Shown here piece after piece: positions 44,587 through 54,531 of a stretch of 64,000 bases of DNA; positions within the stretch are counted from its first letter, which is position 1; the number at the start of each line of letters is the position of its first letter. The stretch spans positions 1 to 64,000 of the forward strand of contig PDHQ01000064.1 of assembly GCA_003339415.1 (NCBI GenBank). The letters are read 5' to 3'. The position numbers were made by a program, and so were the translations under genes. The stretch is from Ophiocordyceps camponoti-saundersi (nom. inval.) (taxonomy: Eukaryota > Ascomycota > Sordariomycetes > Hypocreales > Ophiocordycipitaceae). The notes beneath the pieces were generated by a model. The model made no database searches. It saw only the letters and a program-made list of their open reading frames with translations, and was not told where the DNA came from.

Positions 44587-45978
44587 TTAGACGTCCCATT
44601 CCTCCTCGACTTCGTCGGCTTCATCGTCGCCAGTCGTCAGTGCCGAAAACGAGCCGCCAAAGTGAGATGGCGCCGCTGGCTTGGACGGCTTGGACGGCTT
44701 CGCGACGGCGGCGGCGGCGGCCTGCTTGGGTTGGACAGGTGCCACTTCGTCGACCGAAGAGACGGACGAGGCCTTCTTGGCCGTCTTCTTGGCCGACTTG
44801 GCTTTGACCGTGCTCCATTCATCGGCCTCGTCCTTGAGCATCTCCATCTGCTCCTCCTCGGAAGGGAGAGACGAGATCCAAGAGCTGTCCGACTTGACGG
44901 TAGGAGGCGACTGCTTGGCCGCCGGCTTTTCAAACGTATCAAGGGGTTTGTGCAGGGCAGCGGCCTCTGACACGTTGCTGCCACCGTTGGTAGCTCCTGG
45001 CGTCCAGACGGAGCGGGCGCCGTTGCCGGCCGTCGACTGGGAGCCGTCCTTGGCCGGGCGTCCTTCGGCGATGCGTGCAGCGCGCCGCTGCCTCTCCTCC
45101 AGTACTTTGCGCTCCTTTTCGGCCGCTTCGCGAGCTGCCTTGGCCGCCTCGGCTTTCTTGCGGTTCTGACGCTGCTTCTTGGTCTCCACCTTTTCGGCGG
45201 CTTTCACCACCTTTTGCTTGGTGGACTTTTGGGCGCTGCCCGAGTCGGTGATGCGCAGGACCGACGGAGGGGCAGGGGCAGGCTCTAGCATGTCGCTGAC
45301 GCCACTGACGTCTGTAGGGCCGGCCGGGGGCGACGATGGGGGGGACTGGTCGTCGTCAGCGTCGATGCCAGCGGTCGACGATGGAGCCGACCCCACGTCG
45401 GCGACGGCGCCCTTTATGACGACGGCGGCCTCGTCGGCGATAACGGCCTCGTCGGCAGTAGCCTTGTTGGCGACAGGGGTCTCGTCGGCGGCAGCCTTGT
45501 CGGCGACAGGGGCCTCGTCGGCAGCAGCCTTGTCGGCGACGGCCTTGGCCGAAACCTGGTTGGCGCGAGACTGCTTGACCGACTTCTCGCGCTGTTTAGC
45601 GCCTTCGGTCTTGCTGGCTAGTTTCGTGCCTTCCTGAGCTTTGGCTAGCTGCCTGGCAAACTCGCGATTATCGTCATCGTCTGACGTATCACGGGCTGCC
45701 TTTTTCGGATGAGAGCTAGCCTCGTCGACGGGTTTGCCTCGGGCCTTTGCTTTAGCGGCCTCGTGGGTCTCGGAGGCAAAGTTCTCCATCCTCTGCTTCT
45801 TCTTCCTGTCCTCCTTGCGGGGCTCTTGATGGGGTGCCTTGCCGCCGCGGGTGGCGGAGGGGCTGGCTCGTCGATTTGCCTTGTGGGTAGAAACGTGGTA
45901 CAAGGCGTATCCGACGCCGATGAGGGTGGCATAGCCCCCAAAGGTATACAAGTAATTCATGCTAGTGTCAGTAGCCAT
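44587..45978 (-). CDS. Conserved fungal membrane-anchored coiled-coil protein, unknown function
   Basis: A single-exon gene of 463 aa. Residues about 8-28 (NYLYTFGGYATLIGVGYALYH) form an N-terminal transmembrane helix. A long, Lys/Glu/Ala-rich region follows with coiled-coil character (KKQRQNRKKAEAAKAAREAA, then EKERKVLEERQRRAARIAEG). Around residues 145-185 there are about three to four copies of an 11-residue unit resembling VADKAAADEAP. The C-terminus holds SSWISSLPSEEEQMEMLKDE followed by ADEWSTV, and ends in acidic EVEEEWDV. The layout resembles ER- or outer-membrane-anchored, tail-in-cytosol proteins such as ribosome-binding factors, but I recognise no domain. The function is unknown. 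Confidence 0.75.
   Translation of the reverse strand: MATDTSMNYLYTFGGYATLIGVGYALYHVSTHKANRRASPSATRGGKAPHQEPRKEDRKKKQRMENFASETHEAAKAKARGKPVDEASSHPKKAARDTSDDDDNREFARQLAKAQEGTKLASKTEGAKQREKSVKQSRANQVSAKAVADKAAADEAPVADKAAADETPVANKATADEAVIADEAAVVIKGAVADVGSAPSSTAGIDADDDQSPPSSPPAGPTDVSGVSDMLEPAPAPPSVLRITDSGSAQKSTKQKVVKAAEKVETKKQRQNRKKAEAAKAAREAAEKERKVLEERQRRAARIAEGRPAKDGSQSTAGNGARSVWTPGATNGGSNVSEAAALHKPLDTFEKPAAKQSPPTVKSDSSWISSLPSEEEQMEMLKDEADEWSTVKAKSAKKTAKKASSVSSVDEVAPVQPKQAAAAAVAKPSKPSKPAAPSHFGGSFSALTTGDDEADEVEEEWDV
45425..45545 (-). repeat. 33-nt tandem repeat within the coiled-coil gene
   Basis: Three to four imperfect 33-nt units encode VADKAAADE(A/T)P-like 11-mers. The reading frame is preserved, so copy number could vary without breaking the protein. 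Confidence 0.75.
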
Positions 45979-47649
45979 GACGGGCCGCAGGGAACGGTCG
46001 CAGCCTCTTCTGGGCGGAGTAGTGGAAGCCTTCTCTGCAAAGTCGGGTGCAGATCCGGCGTCGAGACGACAGAGAGCGCGCGCTAGTCAGCAGAAGAGAG
46101 CGGCAGCCGGCAAGCAAAGAGGAGAGGCGAATCTAGAGAGTCGGAGTGCGACTCGAAGAGCCCGTAATGATGTCGACCGAGACGCGTAAGTTGGTAGTCG
46201 ACTCAGGCTGGGTCATCCGAGTGGCCAGGCTGTCTTCATTAGGGTGTGGGAGGGAGAGAGGGGGGGCCCCTGTCTGCGGCACAGGAGGAAGCAGCTGGAA
46301 AAAAAGGGGGAGGGGGCGACTCCGCGACCGCACAGCAACGGGAGAGAAGTCGGCAGAAGAGAGAAGTGAAAACAAGATGATGAACTGACGGACAACAGTG
46401 GGATGGATGACGACGGTGGACGAGAAGAGAGAGAAGAGGTGGTTTGAAGGGCGTGGCCGAGGTATTGGTGGCCTCCGGGTTAGGAGCGGTAGGGGGTAGA
46501 GGGCACCTCCACTGGTACTTGAGATGATGGATCCAGTAGGTACCTCGTCCCGGCTTAGCAGGCCAAAAGTGACGGCGTCTCTCCCTTGAGAGGGGTAGCG
46601 GGACAAGTAGCCTGAGGCCAGGTGGCGTCGACAGTTGGGGGGATTGACAACGAGCCAACAGACGGGGCTCTTCAGAAGCAGCCGCGGTAACGGAGGATTA
46701 CATATCACGGATAACTTCATACATTTCTAGTACATACATACTATGTATGTACCTACTTACGACCATATCCGTGGTAGGTACGGAACACAGACATAACATG
46801 CATCGTCATGAATATGTAGGAAGGTAGGTAAGTAGGTAGGTAGGTAGTATGAGGCACGAAGAATGATGAGGCTTGAAGCGTCTTTGCAAATGCAACTATG
46901 GATATACTAGGCGGGTACCTAGGCAGAGGTAGGTAGGTAGGTCACCAAATCACATAGTCAGGTGACTCGTGAGAGTGTGCACCTACCTGGGTACTCAGGT
47001 AGTATGTGTACGGATAGTACATGCATGTAATGATCACGATGCTAGGTAAGCAGGCTCGGATTTTCCTTGCCGCCACCCTCAGAGCACTCAAGTTAGGTGC
47101 TAACCTTTCATGCTGAAGAATATTTCCTTTTCTTTTTCCCTCCTTCCCCACAGACACGATGCGTCCATTCCAATCAACGAGTCTGACAAGACAGGGAATG
47201 CCGTCGCTAATTTTTTTGTGGCTTGGGATGGGACGGGACTTCGTTAGCCTCGTAGCAAATCGATTGCCGGGAGGAAGAAAGCACACACGGATACGACGAT
47301 GTGTGTACCTAGTCATACCTAGGTAGGTAGGTATGTACTATCCGTACATCATAGCTTGCACCACTTCAGCTTACGTACATACTACCTACCTCCAATAAGC
47401 GCATGGCATGCATGCAACCGTAAAAAAATCTCTGCGATAAGGCCAATCGACGACAATCCGGGGCTCCAAGGAGGAGAGGGGGAGCGCAGGCATCCTCTCT
47501 CTGTTCCCCCCCCCCCCCCCCCCCCCCCCCCCGTTACCCCCTGTATCCTGGATCCTTGAGAAACAACGGAAGAGGGAGGGGAAGAGAAAGGAAAAAAGAA
47601 AGGAAAAGAAGAATTGAACAAGATCAAAGAACAAGAGAAGCCTTTCGCA
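45979..47649. other. Intergenic, 1.7 kb divergent promoter region
   Basis: Located between the divergent coiled-coil and purH genes. It has GGTAGGTAGGTAGG and TACCTAGGTAGG words near 46,812, 46,920 and 47,315, and poly-C at 47506-47532. An open frame at 46133-46720 (-) is Ser/Pro/Leu-rich and not supported. Confidence 0.6.
47506..47532 (+). repeat. Poly-C tract, 27 nt
   Basis: An uninterrupted C run on the sense strand ending 117 bp before the purH start codon. Confidence 0.9.
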
Positions 47650-49573
47650 ATGCCTGCCGACCAAAAGATCGCCATCGTCTCCGTCTTCGACAAGACCGGC
47701 CTGCTGGACCTGGCCAAGGGTCTGGTCCACCATAATGTGCGCATCTTGGCATCAGGCGGCACCGCTCGCATGATCCGCGACTCTGGGTTCCCTGTTGAGT
47801 GCGAAGGCTGTTCTCCGGTTCGCCGAAGCTTGTCCCGGCTAACCTCTTGGCCGGCAGTGACATAAGCTCCATCACCAATGCCCCCGAGATGCTCGCCGGC
47901 CGTGTCAAGACGCTGCACCCCGCCGTCCACGCCGGCATCCTCGCCCGCAACCTCGAGTCCGACGAAAAGGACTTGGCCGACCAGAACATCAACAAGGTCG
48001 ATTACGTCGTCTGCAACCTCTATCCCTTCAAGGACACCGTCGCCAAGGTCAACGTTAGCATCCCCGAAGCCGTCGAGGAGATTGACATTGGCGGCGTCAC
48101 CCTGATCCGGGCCGCGGCCAAGAATCACAAGCGCGTGGCCATCCTCAGCGACCCGGCCGACTATGCCGCCTTCCTCACCGAGCTCGACAAGGGCGACATC
48201 TCGCAGGAGAGCCGCAATGGCTACGCCCTCAAGGCCTTTGAGCACACGGCCGACTACGACGCCGCCATCGCAGACTTCTTCCGCAAGGAGTACGCCGGCG
48301 CCGGCCGTCAGTACATGGCCCTCCGATACGGCGCCAACCCACACCAGAAGCCCGCCGCGGCCTTCTGTCCGCTCGAGAAGCTGCCTTTCAAGGTGCTCTG
48401 CGGTGCCCCCGGCTACATCAATCTCCTCGACTGTCTCAACGCCTGGCCGCTCGTCCGCGAGCTGAAGCAGGCCCTGGGTCTTCCCGCCGCCGCCAGCTTC
48501 AAGCACGTCTCGCCCGCCGGAGCGGCCATCGGGCTGCCGCTGACTGCCGAGGAGCGCCAGGTCTACTTTGTCAATGACATTGACGGCATCGAGGCCTCTC
48601 CCCTGGCCCAGGCCTACGCGCGCGCCCGCGGCGCCGACCGCATGAGCAGCTTCGGCGACATCATCGCCCTCAGCGACGTCGTCGACGTCACCACGGCCAG
48701 CATCATCTCCAAGGAGGTGTCCGACGGTGTCATCGCCCCCGGCTACGACGACGCTGCGCTCGACATTCTCAAAAAGAAGAAAGGGGGCAAGTATCTCGTC
48801 CTGCAGATGGACCCCGACTACAAGCCTCCGGCCACGGAGACGCGCACCGTATACGGCGTAAGCCTTCAGCAGCATCGCAACGACGTCGAGATCTCTCCCA
48901 AGTCCTTTAACACCGTCATCGTCCCCCGGGACTCGGGCGCACTTCCCGAGGCGGCCGCCCGCGACCTCACCGTCGCCACCATCACGCTCAAGTACACGCA
49001 GAGCAATTCGGTCTGTTACGCCAGCCGCGGGCAGGTCGTCGGGCTCGGCGCCGGTCAGCAGTCCCGCATCCATTGCACGCGTCTGGCCGGCGACAAGGCC
49101 GACAACTGGTGGATGCGCTTCCACGAGCGCGTGCTCAACATTCGCTGGAAGAAGGGCACCAAGCGTCCGGACAAGAGCAACGCCATCGACCTGCTCGTCA
49201 GCGGCCAGCTTCCCCGGGAAGGACCCGAGCGTGAAGCCTTTGACGCCGTCTTCGAAGGCGCTCCGCCGCCGCCATTCAGCGCCGAGGAGCGCGAGGCCTG
49301 GATGGGGCAGCTCAAGGGCGTGTGCCTTTCCAGCGATGCCTTTGTAAGACCAAGACTCCCCTTCCTTTCATTTCATTCGCTTTTTACGTGACTGACCATT
49401 CATTACCTTTACTCCAGTTCCCCTTTACGGATAACGTGTATCGTGCGTCTCGCTCAGGCGTCGGCTACATCGCGGCTCCGGGCGGCAGCCAGAAGGACAG
49501 CGAAGTGTTTGAGACGGCCGAGAAGCTGGGCATTGTGTTTGTCGAGCAGAACATTCGCCTGTTCCACCATTGA
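47650..49573 (+). CDS. Bifunctional AICAR transformylase / IMP cyclohydrolase
   Basis: Exons 47650-47798, 47858-49343 and 49418-49573 join to 596 aa, the normal size for fungal ADE16/ADE17 (bacterial PurH). The enzyme performs the last two steps of IMP synthesis in the cytosol, using 10-formyl-THF. The N-terminal IMP cyclohydrolase domain has [26 protein letters not shown] and [11 protein letters not shown]. The C-terminal transformylase domain has the [11 protein letters not shown]ys-His pair, SNSVCYA, and [20 protein letters not shown] with WWMR after it. Exon 1 ends at GTTGA and the 59-nt intron ends CCGGCAG, which rebuilds FPVDDISSIT. Ending the gene without intron 2 would lose the conserved [15 protein letters not shown] tail. 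Confidence 0.95.
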
Positions 49574-50023
49574 GGAATTTTTTTTTCTCATACTTGCTCA
49601 TCCATCTTCTACCTACCGACCTATTTCGGACTGCCGTGTCCTGTTCAGGTTTCCTTGATAGTTGGTGATTCTGTCTGCGTCACAACTGCAGAAGTCCAGA
49701 TAGGCCGTGTAGGTGGTAATATGTAGGTAGACATACACACGTACAGAGATGATGCGCCATGAGGCGAAGGCGGTTCACGATGCGTACCAATTTTGTACGT
49801 AATCCGACGAAGCCTTACCCTACACGCATGAAACGTCGTAGCGCTGGTAGTAGGTCTCTTGGCGGTAGCCGTACCTATGTATGCCGAGAGATAAGAGCGA
49901 GTTTTGCCACGAAGACGATCGGGCCAGCACCAGCAACGAAAACGAAATATCTCGTCGTCCTCTCTCGTTTCTCTTCCGCGGAGTTGCCTCCCCCTTCATC
50001 GTCATCTTCGGAAAAACGAAGCC
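49574..50023. other. Intergenic between purH and nucleoside hydrolase
   Basis: 450 bp between tandem plus-strand genes. A short GTAGGTAGAC word occurs near 49,722. No gene was found. Confidence 0.55.
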
Positions 50024-51669
50024 ATGGCACCGCAAAAGATCATCATCGACACCGATCCAGGTACGGGGGAGATCCCTTCACCTACCCTCTCTCCATCACG
50101 TATCCCACACAGCAAAGATCAAGGAGAGTAACTGACGCGGTTCTCGCGAGGGGAAAATCGATATGAATTGAAACCATGTTAGGCGTCGACGATATCATGG
50201 CCCTGCTACTCGCTCTCAGCGCCTCGTCTTCTGAGCTGCAAGTGGCGTTGCTATCCGTGACGTACGGAAACGTGCCGCTGCAAAAGTAAGGCCGAGTCCC
50301 CTATATCCCTCTTGGACAGCGGGTAGATGCATTGTATACACAAATATACATGCACCTCTATCCGTACCTATATATATGAAGCTGTTGACTTACATTACTT
50401 TCACCCGTCTCCCCTTTCAACGAAAGATGCCTGCGAAACGTCGTCGCCCTCTTCCACGTCCTCGAACGTGAACTGGCATGGAGGCGGGAAACTGGTCGGC
50501 CTGAGGGTTACGAAGCCTTGATGGCTTCGAAGCCTGTCATTGCTGTTGGAGCTGATCATCCCCTTGAGGACGAGCTTCTCATGGCCGATTACTTTCGTAT
50601 GGGAAAATCCCCCTTTCCCAAGGATTCGATAACTATCATGAGACCGGAAGAAAACTAAAGAGACTGACGTCCTCATATAGACGGCGAGGATGGGTTGCAC
50701 AACGTCCACGAGAACCATCCCCATCTCCGTCCCGCAGACACCTGGCCCGCCCTCTTCCAACACGAGGCGGCCTCTGACTCGGATCCCGCCCCAACCTTAT
50801 TCACGCCTTCCAAGGAGCCAGCGCACCTCGAGATGCTGCGCGTCCTCCGCGAGAACCCCGTTGACAGTGTCTCCATCCTGGCCGTCGGGCCGTTGACAAA
50901 CGTCGCCCTTGCCGCGGCCGAGGATCCAGAAACCTTCCTGCGCGTCAAGGAGTTGGTTGTCATGGGCGGCGCCGTTCAAGTGCCGGGTAACGTGACGCCA
51001 GCGGCCGAGTTCAACTGCTACGCCGATGCCGTCGCCGCCGCGCGTGTCTACGCCCTCACCTCGTACACGCCTTCGTCCACGATGCCGCCCGTGCCTGCAA
51101 AACTCTCCACACTGCCCGCATATCCGGCTCGCCCGTCGCGGAGGCTGCGGTTGACCCTGGCACCGCTGGATATCACCACCCCTCATCTGATAACGAGGGG
51201 CTACTTTGCCGAGCGTATCCAACCACATATTGACGCGGGGAGCCCCCTGGCCCTGTGGACGTCGCACTTTATTAATGGTGCCTTTCAAAAGATCCAGAAG
51301 ATGTTGGGAGACGGCAAAGAGCCTGGCCTGTCCCTTCACGACCCCGTGACCGTCTGGTACATGCTAACACACGACGACCCACGGTGGAAGTTTCCATCCA
51401 AGCCTGAAGACATTCGCGTTGAAACTTCAGGCCAATGGACTCGAGGCATGCATGTGGTTGACCAGCGGTTGCGCGCCAAACCTGCCGAGGCCTCGGTTGC
51501 CCTGTCGTCGGAACCTCGCGACGACGTCGACATTGTCACCATGGATCAGGTGCCAGGCGATACCATGGGCTGGCTCAGCATGCTCAAGGGTAACAGAATC
51601 AATCGTATCATCTCCTCCCCAGGAGAAGAGACGTTCAAGGACGTTTGGATGGATCGCGTTTTCGGGTGA
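50024..51669 (+). CDS. Inosine-uridine-preferring nucleoside hydrolase
   Basis: Exons 50024-50060, 50183-50285, 50427-50596 and 50681-51669 join to 432 aa. Introns are 122, 141 and 84 nt. The enzyme cleaves nucleosides to base and ribose for salvage. The calcium-binding signature DTDPGVDD is rebuilt across intron 1 ([16 protein letters not shown]). [30 protein letters not shown] and the LHDPVTVWY segment with the last metal Asp are all present. The family usually has about 320-400 aa; the extra length is mainly an insert before [10 protein letters not shown] (about residues 245-275) and the C-terminal tail. It lies just after the purine-synthesis gene on the same strand. Confidence 0.9.
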
Positions 51670-51876
51670 GATGTGCTTTTTATTTCGTCTAGAAAAAATT
51701 GTACATGCATGAAAGCGTCAGCAGAGTCGGCTTCGTCGAAGAGGAGGCGAAGAGAGGCCATACGCACCTGGAAGATAGCAACGCCAGATACGCCCTTTCA
51801 GTATCACCGTAACTCCATCACCATGTAGAAAAGACAGGAGTATCTCCAGCTCGAGCCCTGCCAGTCTCGCAAGCCC
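51670..51876. other. Short convergent intergenic region
   Basis: 207 bp lie between the nucleoside hydrolase and LSM8 3' ends. Nothing was noted. Confidence 0.6.
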
Positions 51877-52387
51877 CTAAACGTGTTTGGTAGAGCCGAT
51901 GAGCGAACCGCGAACCTTGGTCCAGTCGATGCTCTGGTCCAGCTTGTCGTCGACGAGGCCGACCACGCAGACATTATCTCCACGGACGACGTAGACGCCC
52001 AACGCCACTTCTAGCGAGTTCTCCGGGTCTTGGGGCTCTCGAATGACTCTCTCGACTGCTTTGTCGAGGACCTGTGATGATGGGGGTGAGGGAAACGGGT
52101 TTTCCATTTCGCCTTGTCAGCCTCAAATGAAACTGGAATGGTAGGGTGAAGCGCCTCCTTGACGCTTGAGCAGGAAGAAAAAGAGAAAGAGTAGGAAAAA
52201 ACGTACGAGATTCGTTGAGTGATCGGCCGCGAGGAGGGTACCGATCAGCGTCCTCGAATCGACCGTCAAGACGAGCACTTTTTCTATGCATTCCCCGCGA
52301 GCGCGGCTCGTCAGTCGATATGTGGGGAAGTTTAGCACAGGGGGTTGGGAAAACGCAACTGTTCAGGTAGCCGCCGAGCGTCGCCAT
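51877..52387 (-). CDS. LSM8: U6 snRNA-associated Sm-like protein LSm8
   Basis: Exons 52360-52387, 52207-52283 and 51877-52071 join to 99 aa, the usual LSm8 length. Exon 1 is only 28 nt. The joined protein starts MATLGGYLNKKVLVLTVDSR, continues TLIGTLLAADHSTNLVLDKA and VERVIR, and has the Sm2 region GVYVVRGDNVCVVGLVDD. The Asp-rich loop and RGDN are standard for LSm8, the subunit that makes the LSm2-8 ring nuclear and U6-specific. The first intron begins GTTGCG, an unusual donor, but no other junction restores GYLNKKVLVLTVD. A second LSm gene (LSM6) lies 24 kb away. Confidence 0.93.
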
Positions 52388-53291
52388 CGTCGAGATCTCG
52401 GTATTGGTTTGGGAGACGAGGTAGAGAGGTGATCGGCTTGAGGTCAGTGGTTGGTTAGGTGGATGGGCAAGGAAGCTGAGGCGGGTTCTCGAGAGGAGGG
52501 AAGCAGGTTTTTTTTTGGGTCTATCCCTGTTTGCCGCTGTGATGGGTTGGTTGGGTGGTAGGTAGAGAGACACTTGTGAGGCGTGTGACGAATCTGAGCG
52601 CACGCTTCGACGGTACCTGTGGTGTTCTTTGAGCTCTGAGACTGGGCTGTCACTGTCGTTTCTTGTCACGCGAGAGAGAGCGACAGAGATGGAGATGGCT
52701 GCAGCTATAGCTTATGTACGTCCGTCTGTCACGACTTTACCTTGGCAAGCCGCACGTGATCTGGTGAGAGCTTCAGCAGAAAAATTTTCTTGCTGGGCGC
52801 TGAGCCAAGGGCTAGAGGGAAGATGGTCGAGATGGCCCTTTCTAGGTAGCTTTTGACGATGAGCTTCGAGAACTGTAGTCTGTAGATCCTGAGGTGCAGA
52901 CCTCTTCCACCCGAGTGTCACAGCGGCGCCCGCGAGACACCGTCACGGCCAGCTTCGTGAGTCAAATCCCTGCGAAGCAAGCTCAAGACGCGATCGAACG
53001 AAGCGAAGTGGAACCTCCCCATCACGACGCCTGTGAAGCTGTCCTCTACCTTCGAAGAGAAGACTTGCTTCCTGGTCAGCTTCTATCTATCAACCTACGA
53101 GGCGACGATAGAGCGACGATAGCTTCGGTGCCGTGCAACGCATCTCTCTCTACCACAATTCATCACCAGCTTCCCAGCTTCAACTGTAGCCGGGCACAGT
53201 ACGACATCTCTCAACGCTGGAACCCAAGACAAGAATACTCTTCTTCACTTCACCAGGCAAAGCCAGCGAAAGCAATGAAAAGGAATCATTC
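52388..53291. other. Intergenic between LSM8 and U2 snRNA
   Basis: Open frames here (for example 52894-53313 +) run into the antisense of the U2 gene and have no family features. No gene is supported. Confidence 0.6.
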
Positions 53292-53473
53292 GCGTCACCT
53301 GGAGGCAGTGTAATACCAGGAACACAGTGGACAGAGCCATGCGCAAGCACAGAGGACTCCGACCAGGGGCCAAAAATAAGAATAATCACGAAGAGTGCCA
53401 CGTAGGCACATTTCAGAGATTAAACTGAAAAGAACAGATACTACACTTGATCTAAGCCAAAAGGCAAAGAGAG
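53292..53473 (-). ncRNA. U2 spliceosomal snRNA
   Basis: The minus strand starts CTCTTTGCCTTTTGGCTTAG and then has AAGTGTAGTATCTGTTC; the branch-point-pairing GTAGTA lies at 53439-53444. CTTTTCAGTTTAATCTCTG (stem IIa region) follows. The Sm-protein site ATTTTTGG is at 53370-53377. The 3' end has the CCTGGTATTACACTGCCTC and CAGG hairpin typical of U2 stem IV. The RNA forms the U2 snRNP and pairs with intron branch points. The length is about 180 nt. The ends are estimated within a few bases, because the first nucleotides differ slightly from the usual AUC start. Confidence 0.93.
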
Positions 53474-53521
53474 CTGGAGAGGAAAGGAAGAAAAGTTCAA
53501 AAGAGAGGGAGGGAAGAGCTG

Positions 53522-53529
53522 AATTTATA
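53522..53529 (-). promoter_or_regulatory. TATA-like element of the U2 snRNA gene
   Basis: The minus strand reads GGTATAAATTC about 50 nt before the RNA start, a usual distance for fungal snRNA genes. No other match of this quality lies in the upstream 200 bp. Confidence 0.5.
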
Positions 53530-54531
53530 CCCCCATGTGGGGCCCTGAGTGATCTGGGAGCCGGCAGAATCCTCACCGCCTTTTTGGTGCGTAGAAGGTG
53601 GTGGAAGGGCGTCGAAGAGGTACGTACCTAATCTCTGGCGGTACGTATCTGTACGTACCTTCTGATTCGCGAGATACGTACCGGCTGAGGAGGTACCCAG
53701 GTATCTCTTTGCCCTTCTCACGGCCTGCGAAAGAGTCATCTCTGCCTGCTGCCTGCCTACCTAGTGGCGCTAAGCCTGACTGCATCGTGAGTCTCTCTTG
53801 ATGGTCCGACTGCCATGCACAACTTAAATCACGATTCACGACTAAGGCAGGCCTTGCACTTACAATTTACATACATAGACTCAGAGAAAGGGGGCTGGGC
53901 CCTCTTGAGACCAGATCAACAATCACACACCTGCTACTAATCCTTGAGTCTACTACTCCGTATGCTTTGCTTGTTTTTGTCCCTTCTTGAGAGTTGAAGC
54001 CATTGCTAGTACCTAGTCAGGTGGATTAACTGCATGTCTGTAGCCTAAGACTGTAGGTATGTACATACAACGTGCCGACAGGAAACTCCAACGGAGCAAC
54101 ACAGCCGCTTCATATCGTCAACCTTTACACATGTCATATGGTGTATGTATGTACGGATACAGACGACCTGCATGATTGTATGGATGTCTTCGTACCTCTA
54201 CCTACATATGAGGCTATGCATTCATACCTACTCCGTATCTGTATATAGTATCAACGACAAAAGCTTCCAAGCTTCAAATACTCTTAAATATTCAATCGCT
54301 GCTAACTCTCAAGAACCAGGAGTATCATCCCTACACCCTATACCCGTCTGGCGTCCTCGCACGCCTGGACGCCAAAACACCTTTCGACTGTATATCCCCT
54401 CTTGCTCGTCCATAACAAGGAAGATGTATCAAGATGAGAAGCGAGAGACCAAGGGGAAAAAAAAAAGACAGGAAAAAAAGGTCTTGTTCACGCCGCACCC
54501 TCGACTCCTGTCCGCCGCCGCCCTTCGAGCC
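53530..54531. other. Intergenic
   Basis: About 1 kb with GTACGTACC-type words near 53,620-53,660, TACTCCGTA near 53,950 and 54,228, and (TATG)n near 54,143. No gene is supported. Confidence 0.6.

Noticed and set aside
46133..46720. 195-aa frame on minus upstream of the coiled-coil gene
   Set aside because: Ser/Pro/Leu-rich without conserved blocks; lies in the promoter spacer.
47382..49124. 580-aa open frame antisense to purH
   Set aside because: Long antisense frames arise from GC-rich third codon positions; the plus strand encodes a complete known enzyme.
52950..52990. GTCAAATCCCTGCG, weakly like a tRNA B box
   Set aside because: No matching A box or cloverleaf arms nearby.
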